Below are positions 56,553 to 64,000 of a DNA stretch of 64,000 nucleotides, piece after piece. The notes beneath the pieces are model-generated. The model made no database searches, was not told the origin of the DNA, and saw nothing but the letters and a program-made list of their open reading frames with translations. Source of the DNA: Gimesia algae. Lineage in GTDB: Bacteria; Planctomycetota; Planctomycetia; Planctomycetales; Planctomycetaceae. The stretch spans positions 3,523,369 through 3,587,368 of the forward strand of contig NZ_CP036343.1 of the NCBI RefSeq assembly GCF_007746795.1, read 5' to 3'. How positions within the stretch are numbered: the first letter of the stretch is position 1; each line of letters begins with the position of its first letter. The translations under genes and the position numbers were made by a program.

Positions 56553-57036
56553 AGAAGGAATCGGTGTTGTCTCCCAGTCGCCGACGCTGCCACCAGCGCA
56601 ACCCCGGTTCGAGAATGAGCAGCAGCACACACTGAGCCCCCCAGAGGCTCATAAACAGCACCTGGTTCATTGTTTCTTCATTGAACGACGAATGAGGTGG
56701 TTTTGCAGGAGGATTTGTGTAATGGTTGAAGTGATAGACCCCCTCCATGATCAGCGTCAGGATGAGCAGACGCAGCACAAGTGAGGGGCGAAACGGGCGC
56801 TCTTTCTCAGTCCAGGACATGAGAGCCAGGTCTCCCGCCACCACCGGCAACCAGAGCGGAACGAACAAAAAAAGCAGAACCGACGTGAAAGTGGACCAAG
56901 CCAGCATCAGGGTCACAAGCACAATTGATGTTGCGATGACCGCTGCCACCAGAAAAGCGATGTAAGGCTTCCGGGGGATAGCCATCAACGACTGGTACCA
57001 CCGGATAAACGTCGGCTTGCGTTCCGTGAGATTCAT
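56533..57036 (-). CDS. Hypothetical membrane protein
   Basis: 167 aa from the ATG at 57034-57036 (AAGGT about nine bases upstream); a TTG one codon earlier is less likely. Four hydrophobic spans are visible: AFLVAAVIATSIVLVTLMLA, LLFLFVPLWLPVVAGDLALM, LVLRLLILTLIMEGVYHFN and LFMSLWGAQCVLLLILEPGL. No family motif was recognised. It stands between the small membrane gene and the split oxidoreductase, with 190 bp of non-coding sequence behind it. Confidence 0.65.
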   Translation of the reverse strand: MNLTERKPTFIRWYQSLMAIPRKPYIAFLVAAVIATSIVLVTLMLAWSTFTSVLLFLFVPLWLPVVAGDLALMSWTEKERPFRPSLVLRLLILTLIMEGVYHFNHYTNPPAKPPHSSFNEETMNQVLFMSLWGAQCVLLLILEPGLRWWQRRRLGDNTDSFFSHPLS

Positions 57037-57226
57037 CAATGTTACCTTACCGATTTAAACAGGAACCTGAGTTTTGAGATCGGAGGATCTCCGGGTGCAA
57101 CGCCATCCAGTATTTTGGACTTCCAGACTGGCTGATCCCCTGTTACGAGGAAAACCGGCAGCCATTGATTCAGGCGGAATTCAGTAAGAAACATCACGGA
57201 TTAATAACAGAAATTTGGTCGTGCCG

Positions 57227-58394
57227 TTAAAAAAACCGGGTTTTGCCGGGCTGAGCCACAGGGGCGACGCTCACCGGACCGAACGTGTATTCCGGTGGCG
57301 TCAGGTCTTCTTTAGAATTCCAGGCTTCGTCCCAGGTCACATTTTTTCCCGTGTACGAGGCCATGCGCCCCATGATGGCCATCAGCGAACTTTTCGCAGC
57401 GTACTCACCATTGCAGAGGGGCGTCTCAGTACGAATACTGTTAAACAGGGCCGCGTGTTCCTGCACATAAGGCAGATCCTGGGTTCCGTTTCTGTCACGA
57501 CCGCGGGCCCGGCTGTAACGCCAGGTTTTCGCACCGCTGAGCGTATTCCGATTCAAGTCGGCGGTTCCCTTTTCGCCGAACACCAGTTGAGACGTATCGA
57601 TGTCCGTGCCATGCTGCTGGCGACAGAAAGCAAAACAGCGTTGTCCGCCGCTGTATTCATAACAGATGGCATGATGATCAAAGATGTGGCCATACAGCGG
57701 ATCGGTACGCGACTGCCGGCCCCCCAGACCGAAACATTGAACGGGATATTCATTCTGCATAACCCAGGACATCAGGTCGAGCCCATGCACGTGCTGCTCC
57801 ACCAGTTGTCCCCCCGAGAGCCAGCTGAAGTAGTACCAGTTGCGCAGCTGCCATTCCATGTCACTCCACTCAGGCTTGCGGGGATGTGACCAGAGGCCAT
57901 TGATGTTGTAGTTGGTCTGCAGGGTCACAATCTTACCGAGTTGACCGTCATGAATGCGGCTGAGCGTTTCCTGCATGGCCTTGCTGTAACGTAACATCAG
58001 GCCCGACATGACTGAAAGCTGTTTCTGTCGGGCCAGGCGACAGGTTTCCATGACCGACCGCACGCCGGGTGCATCTACGGCCACCGGTTTTTCGGCGAAG
58101 ACATGTTTGCCGGCTGCGATCGCCTGTTTCAGATGCGCGGGACGAAAGTGCGGGGGCGTGGTCAGCAGCACCACATCGACGTCGGTCTTTAATAATTTTT
58201 CACAGGCATCGAAGCCGACGAATTCCTGACTCGGATCAACGGCGTACTGGTTGCCGATCGTTTTTTTAATCCGATCCGCACTCGCTTTGAGTTTGTCAAC
58301 AAAGACATCAGCCAGCGCCACGAGCTGTGTATTCGGATCCGCCTGCATGGCATTCACCGCGGCACCGGAACCACGGGAACCACAGCCAATCAGC
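57227..58394 (-). pseudogene. Gfo/Idh/MocA oxidoreductase, 3' part, interrupted by an IS element
   Basis: The larger part of a secreted NAD(P)-binding sugar or inositol dehydrogenase-like protein. It begins at the insertion site with IGCGSRGSGAAVNAMQADPN, the second half of the Rossmann glycine-rich loop, then has VDVVLLTTPPHFRPAHLKQA, the family EKP motif (VFAEKPVAVDAPGV), and GGQLVEQHVHGLDLMSWVMQ. The first half of the gene lies at 59674-59831. Joining the two parts with one copy of the target duplication gives 1,326 bp, or 441 codons plus a stop, in frame. The gene was intact before insertion and is now separated from its start and twin-arginine signal, so almost surely inactive. Confidence 0.92.
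58391..58394. repeat. IS target-site duplication, left copy (CAGC)
   Basis: CAGC at the left end of the insertion repeats at 59670-59673 on the right. Removing the element and one copy restores a continuous oxidoreductase reading frame, which supports this as a true 4-bp duplication. Confidence 0.9.
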
Positions 58395-58466
58395 TGGTCT
58401 GCTTTTCAAAAACTGGTCCAATTGTTATGAAGGTTCTTAGCGTCCTTTTGACGAGGAGAACTTTTG

Positions 58467-58751
58467 ATGAACAAGCGAAGAAAACGTCACAACCCCGAGC
58501 AGATTGTCCGCAAGCTGCGTGATGCGGATGCGATGCTGAATGCCGGTAAAGACCTGGCTTCCGTGCTGCAGACCCTGGAGGTCAGTGAATCGACTTACTT
58601 GCGCTGGCGGAATCAGTACGGCGGCATGAAATCGGAAGAAGCCAAGCGTCTCAAACAACTGGAAGACGAGAACAAGCGACTGAAAGAACTGGTCGCCGAT
58701 CTGTCTCTGGATAACAAAATGCTGAAATATATCTCGGAGGGAAACTGGTAA
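58467..58751 (+). CDS. IS3-family OrfA (helix-turn-helix)
   Basis: 94 aa from ATG 58467, preceded by GAGGAG; the TTG one codon before is not used. The sequence MNKRRKRHNPEQIVRKLRDA then DAMLNAGKDLASVLQTLEVS, ESTYLRWRNQYGG carries the helix-turn-helix, and the second half is a leucine-zipper-like coiled coil (LKQLEDENKRLKELVADLSL) used for multimerisation. It ends at 58751. Just before the stop lies GGGAAAC (58739-58745), a classic X-XXY-YYZ slippery heptamer in the right phase for a -1 shift into orfB, which produces the OrfAB transposase. Confidence 0.95.
   Translation: MNKRRKRHNPEQIVRKLRDADAMLNAGKDLASVLQTLEVSESTYLRWRNQYGGMKSEEAKRLKQLEDENKRLKELVADLSLDNKMLKYISEGNW
58739..58745 (+). other. 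Programmed -1 frameshift site (GGGAAAC)
   Basis: The heptamer is phased as G-GGA-AAC in orfA, so tRNAs can slip back one base and continue AAA CTG GTA AAC in the orfB frame, which lies in -1 relative to orfA. This is the known mechanism for making the IS3-family transposase. A stimulatory downstream structure was not evaluated. Confidence 0.8.
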
Positions 58752-59626
58752 ACCCTTCCCGAAAACGAGCCGCCGTCAACGCGATCCAGAGTGAGTTCCA
58801 TGTCTCTGAACGGAGAGCCTGTGTGGCTCTGGATCAGCCACGTTCCACTCAGCGTTACCAGTCGAGCCCACGCAGTGATGAGCCGTCCCTGGTCAAGCGC
58901 ATGTATGAGCTGGTACGGTCACGGCCTCGATTCGGCTATCGCCGCATTGCCAGGCTGTTACAACGGGAAGGCTGGCAGGCCAGTTTTACCCGCGTGTATC
59001 GTTTGTGGCGTCGGGAAGGGCTGAAAGTACCTCAAAAGAAGAGAAAACGGCGCAGGCTTGGTGATTCCCGGAATGGTTGTCACCTGCTGCGGCCAGAACA
59101 GAAAGATCATGTCTGGTGCTGGGACTTTGTGTTTGACCGGACCACATCGGGCAGTTCCCTGAAATGGTTTTCCATTGTTGATGAATTCACCCGGGAATGT
59201 TTATCATTGAAGGTTGATCGAAGTATTCGGAGCGAAGATGTGATCGATTCACTGGCCGAACTGTTTTCTTCCAGGGGAGTGCCGCAGTGTATCCGGAGTG
59301 ACAACGGTCCGGAATTCATCTCCAAAGCGATTCAGCGTTGGTTGAGTCAACTGGAGATCAACTCGTTGTATATTGAGCCGGGGGCTCCCTGGGAAAACGG
59401 TTATGCGGAAAGTTTCAACAGTCGTTTCCGGGATGAGTTCCTGGCAGTCGAAGAGTTTGAGAGTCTGCTAACGGCCCGCAGGCTGACAGTTGCCTGGTGG
59501 GAAGATTACAACGGGCAACGCCCACACAGTTCGCTGGGATACGTCACCCCGGCAGAGTTTGCGAGTCGCTGTGCAGTTTCCAATCGGGCTGCGCCCTCAT
59601 TCCAACTGCACAGCGAAATTACCTAA
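58742..59626 (+). CDS. IS3-family OrfB transposase (DDE integrase), read by -1 frameshift
   Basis: About 294 residues in the -1 frame of orfA, after slippage at GGGAAAC; a separate start could be the GTG at 58823. After a helical domain (NPSRKRAAVNAIQSEFHVSE and RRACVALDQPRSTQRY, then RFGYRRIARLLQREGW) comes the DDE integrase core: first Asp in VWCWDFVFDRT, second Asp in CIRSDNGPEF, and Glu in PWENGYAESFNSRFRDEFLA. The end PHSSLGYVTPAEFASRC is typical of the family. All three catalytic residues are present, so the enzyme should be functional. Confidence 0.95.
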   Translation, partial: KLVNPSRKRAAVNAIQSEFHVSERRACVALDQPRSTQRYQSSPRSDEPSLVKRMYELVRSRPRFGYRRIARLLQREGWQASFTRVYRLWRREGLKVPQKKRKRRRLGDSRNGCHLLRPEQKDHVWCWDFVFDRTTSGSSLKWFSIVDEFTRECLSLKVDRSIRSEDVIDSLAELFSSRGVPQCIRSDNGPEFISKAIQRWLSQLEINSLYIEPGAPWENGYAESFNSRFRDEFLAVEEFESLLTARRLTVAWWEDYNGQRPHSSLGYVTPAEFASRCAVSNRAAPSFQLHSEIT

Positions 59627-59669
59627 ACCAACCTTCATAAGACCTGGTACAGGTTTTTAAGGCAGGTCA

Positions 59670-59673
59670 CAGC
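59670..59673. repeat. IS target-site duplication, right copy (CAGC)
   Basis: Direct copy of the CAGC at 58391-58394, immediately outside the right terminal repeat. Confidence 0.9.
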
Positions 59674-59831
59674 CCCACGCGCAGTGTGTCAGCATTGTTT
59701 CCAGCACCAGCCCAGACCGCAGGCGCCACAGCCAACCCCGCCGCAGTCACTGTTCCTGCCTGCTGAAGAAAGCTCCTGCGCGAAACAGATTTGTCTTCGT
59801 TGGGGGAATGCTGCTCGCTCTTCTCGCTCAT
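59674..59831 (-). pseudogene. Gfo/Idh/MocA oxidoreductase, 5' part with twin-arginine signal
   Basis: First 53 codons of the split oxidoreductase. The ATG at 59829-59831 is preceded by GGAGACG at about nine bases. The leader SRRSFLQQAGTVTAAGLAVA is a twin-arginine export signal followed by a cleavage-like AVWAGAG. The Rossmann strand DTLRVGL ends exactly at the IS insertion; the next residues, IGCGSRG, are on the far side of the element (58394 downward). With the element in place, translation runs from VGL straight to a stop, giving a useless short protein. Confidence 0.92.
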
Positions 59832-60065
59832 TGGAATCGTCTCCGGAATGCATGCATGTAACAGATTATCGCTACTATTCAGCATGACAGAGAAAAGACG
59901 GGATGTCTAGAACAAGGGCGGATTCAACAGGCAGAGGGAGCGTGTAGTGAATCAGAAAAGCTGACTGCCACGACGGTTTATGTAGAAAACCACGTTTGAT
60001 TTTCAAGTTCGAGGACAAACGCCGGTCCGGTCTCTTCTGGTTGCCAGCCTTTCTGTTGCGCCTGT

Positions 60066-60809
60066 TTGATAATCGTTCGTATTTCCTTATTTATCACTCT
60101 GTTCTCACCATCCCGTCAATTCAATCAGATACAGGAAGACTTTTACTGGGGGAGATGGAACGAGGTTCTGCAGCGGCTTCCTAAAGCACGTAAGTATTTA
60201 CCACCGATTGAAGCGAAGGGGCGGGAAGCAGCTTGCCTGGCGGGGCTGGGCAGACTGGACGAAGCCCTGAAAATCATGGAACCACTGGCGGACGACCCGC
60301 AAATCCCCCGCTGGATGTATCTCGCGCGTCTCGCAGAAATATATGAAAATGACGACCAGTGGGAACAGTGCCTGGAGCTCCGCAGGCAGGCTTCTGAATT
60401 GGCGCCAGATAACAGTGCGCTGAAACTGGGCTACGCAAATACGCTGCTCAAACTGAATCTGGATCTACAACTGGCTCACCAGTTGATTGAGGAGGCGGAG
60501 TCCCGGCCTCTCAGCGATCTGCTGCTGTTACTGGTCCCCTTATCCAAAGGACAACTCGAACTGAACCTGGGACATGCCCGGCTCGCCTTTTATCAGTTCG
60601 TGGAAGTCGAAAACGGTCTCAAACCGTATCTTTCCAGCCAGCCGTTTGCCCGCCTGTATTCAGACATCAGCCGCGCCTATGCCGCGATTGCCCTGGCGGA
60701 ACTGGGAGAAATGGAAGAAGCAGAGAGACTGTTTCAATCCGCGCTGCCCCGTTTGCAGGCTCTGAATGCCGAGCGGACGATGGCACGATATGAGAAGGCA
60801 GGACGGTAA
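60066..60809 (+). CDS. TPR-like protein, 5' end unclear
   Basis: Up to 247 aa in an open frame from a TTG at 60066. The C-terminal 200 residues are tetratricopeptide-like helices: EAACLAGLGRLDEALKIMEP, YLARLAEIYENDDQWEQCLE, LKLGYANTLLKLNLDLQLAH and DISRAYAAIALAELGEMEEA. No ATG or good ribosome site is found before residue 84, and the sequence before about residue 25 (ISLFITLFSP) reads like the end of a membrane span. An adjacent frame also has a hydrophobic stretch (LFWLPAFLLRLF), so the 5' end may have been lost or frameshifted. TPR proteins mediate protein binding; no more can be said. It converges on the AT-rich gene. Confidence 0.6.
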   Translation: MIIVRISLFITLFSPSRQFNQIQEDFYWGRWNEVLQRLPKARKYLPPIEAKGREAACLAGLGRLDEALKIMEPLADDPQIPRWMYLARLAEIYENDDQWEQCLELRRQASELAPDNSALKLGYANTLLKLNLDLQLAHQLIEEAESRPLSDLLLLLVPLSKGQLELNLGHARLAFYQFVEVENGLKPYLSSQPFARLYSDISRAYAAIALAELGEMEEAERLFQSALPRLQALNAERTMARYEKAGR

Positions 60810-60850
60810 AGTTCATTTCAGTGAACTGCATAACTCAATTTGTAATCAAT

Positions 60851-63800
60851 TCAATCCTCATAAATAACACCCAAAATTTCCGTAGCAGTTTCAATTAAAG
60901 GTATCGCATGATAGGGATCTTCTTCTAACTCTTCAGTTCTTAAAATGAAAGATTTTCCTATCCCACCAATCGAATCAAACTGTCGTAAATGGTCTCCATT
61001 AGGCAGGTTTAACGACTTTCCTACTCGTTTTAAAAAATTTCCTTCACTCGTCCCCAAGCCTACTATGCGCCCCTCATTATTATGGAATTCAGATGGTAAT
61101 ACATTTTTACCTCCTAGCAACAACTGTCCTTCCAGAGCCAAGGGTAATGCACTTGTACCTTCCACAACAAATGCTTTTTCAACTTTTTCCAAAATTCTAC
61201 ACTTCTCATCAGGAAGAGCATCAGAGTTTGTTTTTCTGTAATCTGGCGAATCATCTAACAATACGCCAACCACTTTAAATAACAATACCTCGTCCTTTCT
61301 TAAATGAAGAGGAGGACATCGGCGTTTGGGATCACTAGACTCCCCAATCAAAGTTACCATCTCATAATGATTTGCAGTATAAACAACTCTTCTAACCAAG
61401 TACCTTTCCTGATGCTTTGCAACAACCCAACTTTGATCCTCAGGAATCGAATTACTAGCCTCAACCAATAATCGTGTGCTTGGACTTGCAGCGAATCCCA
61501 TATTATCAGATTTATTAAAAAAGATAGTATGACTACTCAACCAATCGGGAGAATAGAATTCATCGGGGCCTTTTTCTCTCTCATTTAATCTATTCCCATC
61601 TGATGCTGCCAGTGAAGCTATTAGCGGGACATGTAATTTGAAATCAATTTTATCTAATTCAAGAATGGTTTCGTTTATTTTCTGAAGAGGTGGATCTCTC
61701 CGAAGCCACCTCTCATATTCTTCATGCGCATCTTTAACCAAGTTAGTAATTCGTCTTAAATCATTCTTTACCCTAAAAACTTCGGAATAGGATATCGTCT
61801 CAACATCTCTGTGATGTGCCCTATTCATCAACTTATACACATCACTTCCCACCTGTAAAGTAGTGTCTTGAGCAAGCTCGGAAAACACTTTACTTGAAAA
61901 ACCATCAAAACCAGAATTCACTCTGCTTCGAATTGCTTGATGATAATCTGCATAAGTCGATTTTGGGGGAAGATCATTTACAGGTACCTCGAAGAAGTCC
62001 TTAAAGCTACATTCGAAATAGGTCCTTAATTCCTTAACATACTCCCGGGCATGTTCATGACTGTCTTTATTATCATCGAACTCCTTTCTTTTTTTGTGTA
62101 TCAATGTAATTGATCTATTTAAAGCTATAATCTGATGATTTGCTTTTGCAGGCAAAACTTGCCGATGATCAACTTCGATCCCCTCTGCAGAACTAAAAAC
62201 GTCATTTGCAAACCCCTGATCATTGGTTGTGAGGATAACTCTTGCATCCTCACGAACCATTTTTGTCATTGACTGTGCTAATCGCCATTTATTAATTGGA
62301 TCAAATAATTCCTGAATATCATCAAATAAAAATAGCGAAAGTGAATTTGTAGTTTCTCGTAAATGTTTCCAGAGTGAAAACACTAAAGCAATTAATGTCG
62401 CACGAATATCAGATGCATTACAAAAATGATGCGCCTCTGCTCTTGTCCCACTAAATTGTGCATGAATTATTAAATTTCCTTTTTCACTTACTTCAGTAGA
62501 ATCAACACGAGGTGCGCTTGTGTAGGCCGGAATATATATAAGATCTTTAAAGATCGATGTATTCTCAGATAGATTTTTCATCACTGAATCTACTTGATGA
62601 GCAACAAGAACACTTAGATTAAATAATTCAGAAATCGCTGTTGACGCCTCAGAATAATGTTTTTTTTTCGATTCCTTTTCCTGACGACTAGTATTTAGCT
62701 TAAGGAGCCTGTCAAGATAGTTCATTGCGATTTGCAAAGGTTCCTGATTAGTAACCAATCCCTTTAGAGTCAGTAACTTTTTTAATAAAGGTGATTCTTC
62801 TGTATCATCTGTCGAAGAATTCATTTGGCTTTGGTCTTCACAACCAATTATCAAATCTAAAACTTGTGTTATTTCATTTGAATTTTGCTTTTTCCATTCT
62901 CTAAACTTGAGAATTTTATACACCTGAATAACACATTGTCGAAGAGTGTTTTTTTCAGGCAATATCTTGTTAGATAATTCAGGATAATCTGGCTCAACAA
63001 ATGGTCTTAATTTTGGTAAATGAATTTGACATAATCTTGATACCACTTTTTTTAATGGAGACAGTGAATCTGAGAATACATTATTTTCAAATAACTCGTT
63101 AACGAGTGCATTTGAAATCATTTCCGATGGAGCATTGGGTAATTTGGTATCAACCTTTTTAGATATAGCTCCAAAATCTGCTCGTATAGATTTTGTAGAA
63201 TACTTGCCCCACTGCTCTATAGACTGTTCTAAGTGATATGAATCTTTTTCTATATACTTTTCGATTTGGTCTAATATCAAATCGTCTACAACATGATCTT
63301 TCTTATCTTTGATATTCGTTTCACAAACAGGACACTCTTCGAAAAGTTCGTATCTCCCCTCTTGATCTCTAACCCAAGAGCCCAGTTTGGCATATAAACG
63401 TACTCGACCATCTAATTCTTGACTAGATGATAATTTTTCTAATTCAGAAGATTGTTTAAGAACATCATCTAAGAAGAGCGATATGGCATTCACTTCCTCT
63501 TCTTGTATTGCAGCGAGCGAGAAGAGTTCGTTTAAACTCGGAAGATGTCTTTTATCTTCCTTATATTTTAATAAAGAAATCGCAGGCCCTATATTGTCAA
63601 CTAAATCATTTATTTGCGTTTGATTATCAGGATTATATCCTTCTCCAAGTACATCTACTGCACCTCTCAATAGTTGACTTTGTGAATCAATAAATTGCTG
63701 TTTCAATTGAAGAAGAGTCACCGCACACTCTTTAGATGAAGGGTGGGGAATTTCACATCCATTAAATAATTCTGAGTGTCTATTGAAATGCTCCGCTAAT

Positions 63801-64000
63801 TGATCGCGTTCTTTCTGGTACTCTTCATCAATATTTTCTATTTCAATGTCCCGATCTTTTGGCAAGTCCTTATCGAGTTTAGACTTCGTTTTTTGGGCAT
63901 GAGTTACTAAATCTTTTAAAGGACTTAATCCAGTTAAATCAGCAATTGCATCACTTAAATCACTTTTCTCATTAAGTTGTAAGAAAGGTATCTGCCCCGT
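60851..64000 (-). CDS. Rad50/SMC-like ATPase with C-terminal S24/LexA-like modules (5' end outside window)
   Basis: At least 1,049 residues; the frame stays open to the right edge (visible start GQIPFLQLNEKSDLSDAIAD), so Walker A lies outside. A long helical middle contains the single zinc-hook-like pair CPVC (codons 63323-63334), as in Rad50. A Walker-B-like segment, LSLFLFDDIQELFDP, is followed by VREDARVILTTNDQGF, the usual order of an ABC/SMC head. The last 260 residues look like two S24 (LexA/repressor) peptidase folds: a degenerate one (WVVAKHQERYLVRRVVY, then LFKVVGVLL) and a final one with VEGTSALPLALEGQLLL and GNFLKRVGK, giving a Ser-Lys pair 41 residues apart. Base composition is strikingly AT-rich compared with all neighbours, indicating transfer. 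A defence role is inference. Confidence 0.75.
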   Translation of the reverse strand, partial: TGQIPFLQLNEKSDLSDAIADLTGLSPLKDLVTHAQKTKSKLDKDLPKDRDIEIENIDEEYQKERDQLAEHFNRHSELFNGCEIPHPSSKECAVTLLQLKQQFIDSQSQLLRGAVDVLGEGYNPDNQTQINDLVDNIGPAISLLKYKEDKRHLPSLNELFSLAAIQEEEVNAISLFLDDVLKQSSELEKLSSSQELDGRVRLYAKLGSWVRDQEGRYELFEECPVCETNIKDKKDHVVDDLILDQIEKYIEKDSYHLEQSIEQWGKYSTKSIRADFGAISKKVDTKLPNAPSEMISNALVNELFENNVFSDSLSPLKKVVSRLCQIHLPKLRPFVEPDYPELSNKILPEKNTLRQCVIQVYKILKFREWKKQNSNEITQVLDLIIGCEDQSQMNSSTDDTEESPLLKKLLTLKGLVTNQEPLQIAMNYLDRLLKLNTSRQEKESKKKHYSEASTAISELFNLSVLVAHQVDSVMKNLSENTSIFKDLIYIPAYTSAPRVDSTEVSEKGNLIIHAQFSGTRAEAHHFCNASDIRATLIALVFSLWKHLRETTNSLSLFLFDDIQELFDPINKWRLAQSMTKMVREDARVILTTNDQGFANDVFSSAEGIEVDHRQVLPAKANHQIIALNRSITLIHKKRKEFDDNKDSHEHAREYVKELRTYFECSFKDFFEVPVNDLPPKSTYADYHQAIRSRVNSGFDGFSSKVFSELAQDTTLQVGSDVYKLMNRAHHRDVETISYSEVFRVKNDLRRITNLVKDAHEEYERWLRRDPPLQKINETILELDKIDFKLHVPLIASLAASDGNRLNEREKGPDEFYSPDWLSSHTIFFNKSDNMGFAASPSTRLLVEASNSIPEDQSWVVAKHQERYLVRRVVYTANHYEMVTLIGESSDPKRRCPPLHLRKDEVLLFKVVGVLLDDSPDYRKTNSDALPDEKCRILEKVEKAFVVEGTSALPLALEGQLLLGGKNVLPSEFHNNEGRIVGLGTSEGNFLKRVGKSLNLPNGDHLRQFDSIGGIGKSFILRTEELEEDPYHAIPLIETATEILGVIYED

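Larger units (their letters stand above)
58395..59669 (+). mobile_element. IS3-family insertion sequence, 1,275 bp, complete
   Basis: A complete element with orfA and orfB in the two-frame arrangement of the IS3 family. Imperfect terminal inverted repeats of about 40 bp start TGGTCTGCTTTTC at the left and TGACCTGCCTTA (reverse strand) at the right, both ending in the shared TTATGAAGGTT. The 4-bp duplication CAGC flanks it, as usual for IS3-type transposition (3-4 bp). It interrupts a Gfo/Idh/MocA gene just after its N-terminal codons. No internal damage was seen, so it may still be mobile; recent insertion is suggested by the perfectly preserved target frame on both sides. Confidence 0.95.

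Noticed and set aside
1..64000. tRNA, rRNA or CRISPR content
   Set aside because: No cloverleaf, conserved rRNA stretch or spaced direct repeats were seen in any intergenic region; a dedicated scan (tRNAscan, Infernal) would be needed to be certain.

Overview
The window reads as a planctomycete chromosome segment, perhaps from a Gimesia-like genus. The evidence is the family mix: two pairs of cytochrome-type DUF1549/DUF1553 (PSD1) proteins with DUF1501 partners, four DUF1559 proteins, an ECF sigma factor paired with a FecR-type protein, and many secreted proteins of moderate G+C. The genus is a guess; the phylum is well supported.

Layout. 0-4 kb (minus): start of moaC and a full smc gene with an unusual acidic insert. 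4-8 kb (minus): a lipoprotein combining a flagellar P-ring-like fold with HEAT-like repeats, then two tandem LptA/OstA-like genes, one of them decayed. 8-11.6 kb (plus): a secreted esterase and a three-module RidA-family protein, closed by a bidirectional terminator. 11.6-23.4 kb (minus): two PSD1/DUF1501 units; the second is led by an ECF sigma factor and a FecR-like protein, giving a four-gene operon. 24-28.3 kb: a redoxin, coaD, a secreted esterase, a small BON-like protein and plsY. 28.6-34.6 kb: one protein fusing all three AmmeMemoRadiSam components, a thioredoxin protein with calcium-loop-like repeats, and a HisA-like TIM barrel. 34.7-39.9 kb: a GNAT acetyltransferase, a PfkB kinase, and a tightly overlapped minus operon (TPR-like membrane protein, RluA synthase, FAH-family protein), then a membrane protein. 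40-43.4 kb: three tandem DUF1559-like proteins that lack the usual pseudopilin motif. 43.4-48.4 kb (minus): a flavin-type oxidase, an MFS transporter and two linked proteins of unknown role. 48.8-54.1 kb (plus): a giant FHA/coiled-coil/membrane protein, a DUF1499 protein and the EF-P lysyltransferase EpmA. 54.1-57 kb: a classical DUF1559 pseudopilin, a DEDDh exonuclease and two small membrane proteins.

57.2-59.8 kb holds a Gfo/Idh/MocA oxidoreductase gene split by a complete IS3-family element of 1,275 bp. The 4-bp target duplication CAGC is visible, and the two gene halves rejoin in frame to 441 codons. Beyond it lie a TPR gene with no convincing 5' end and, from 60.85 kb to the right edge, one very AT-rich gene. 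That gene encodes a Rad50/SMC-like ATPase with a CPVC zinc-hook-like motif, a Walker-B-like segment, and a C-terminus resembling two S24/LexA-type peptidase modules, the last with a Ser-Lys pair 41 residues apart. It looks horizontally acquired and is the best candidate here for an undescribed (possibly defence-related) system; its ATPase N-terminus and any partner genes lie outside the window.

No rRNA, tRNA or CRISPR array was seen.
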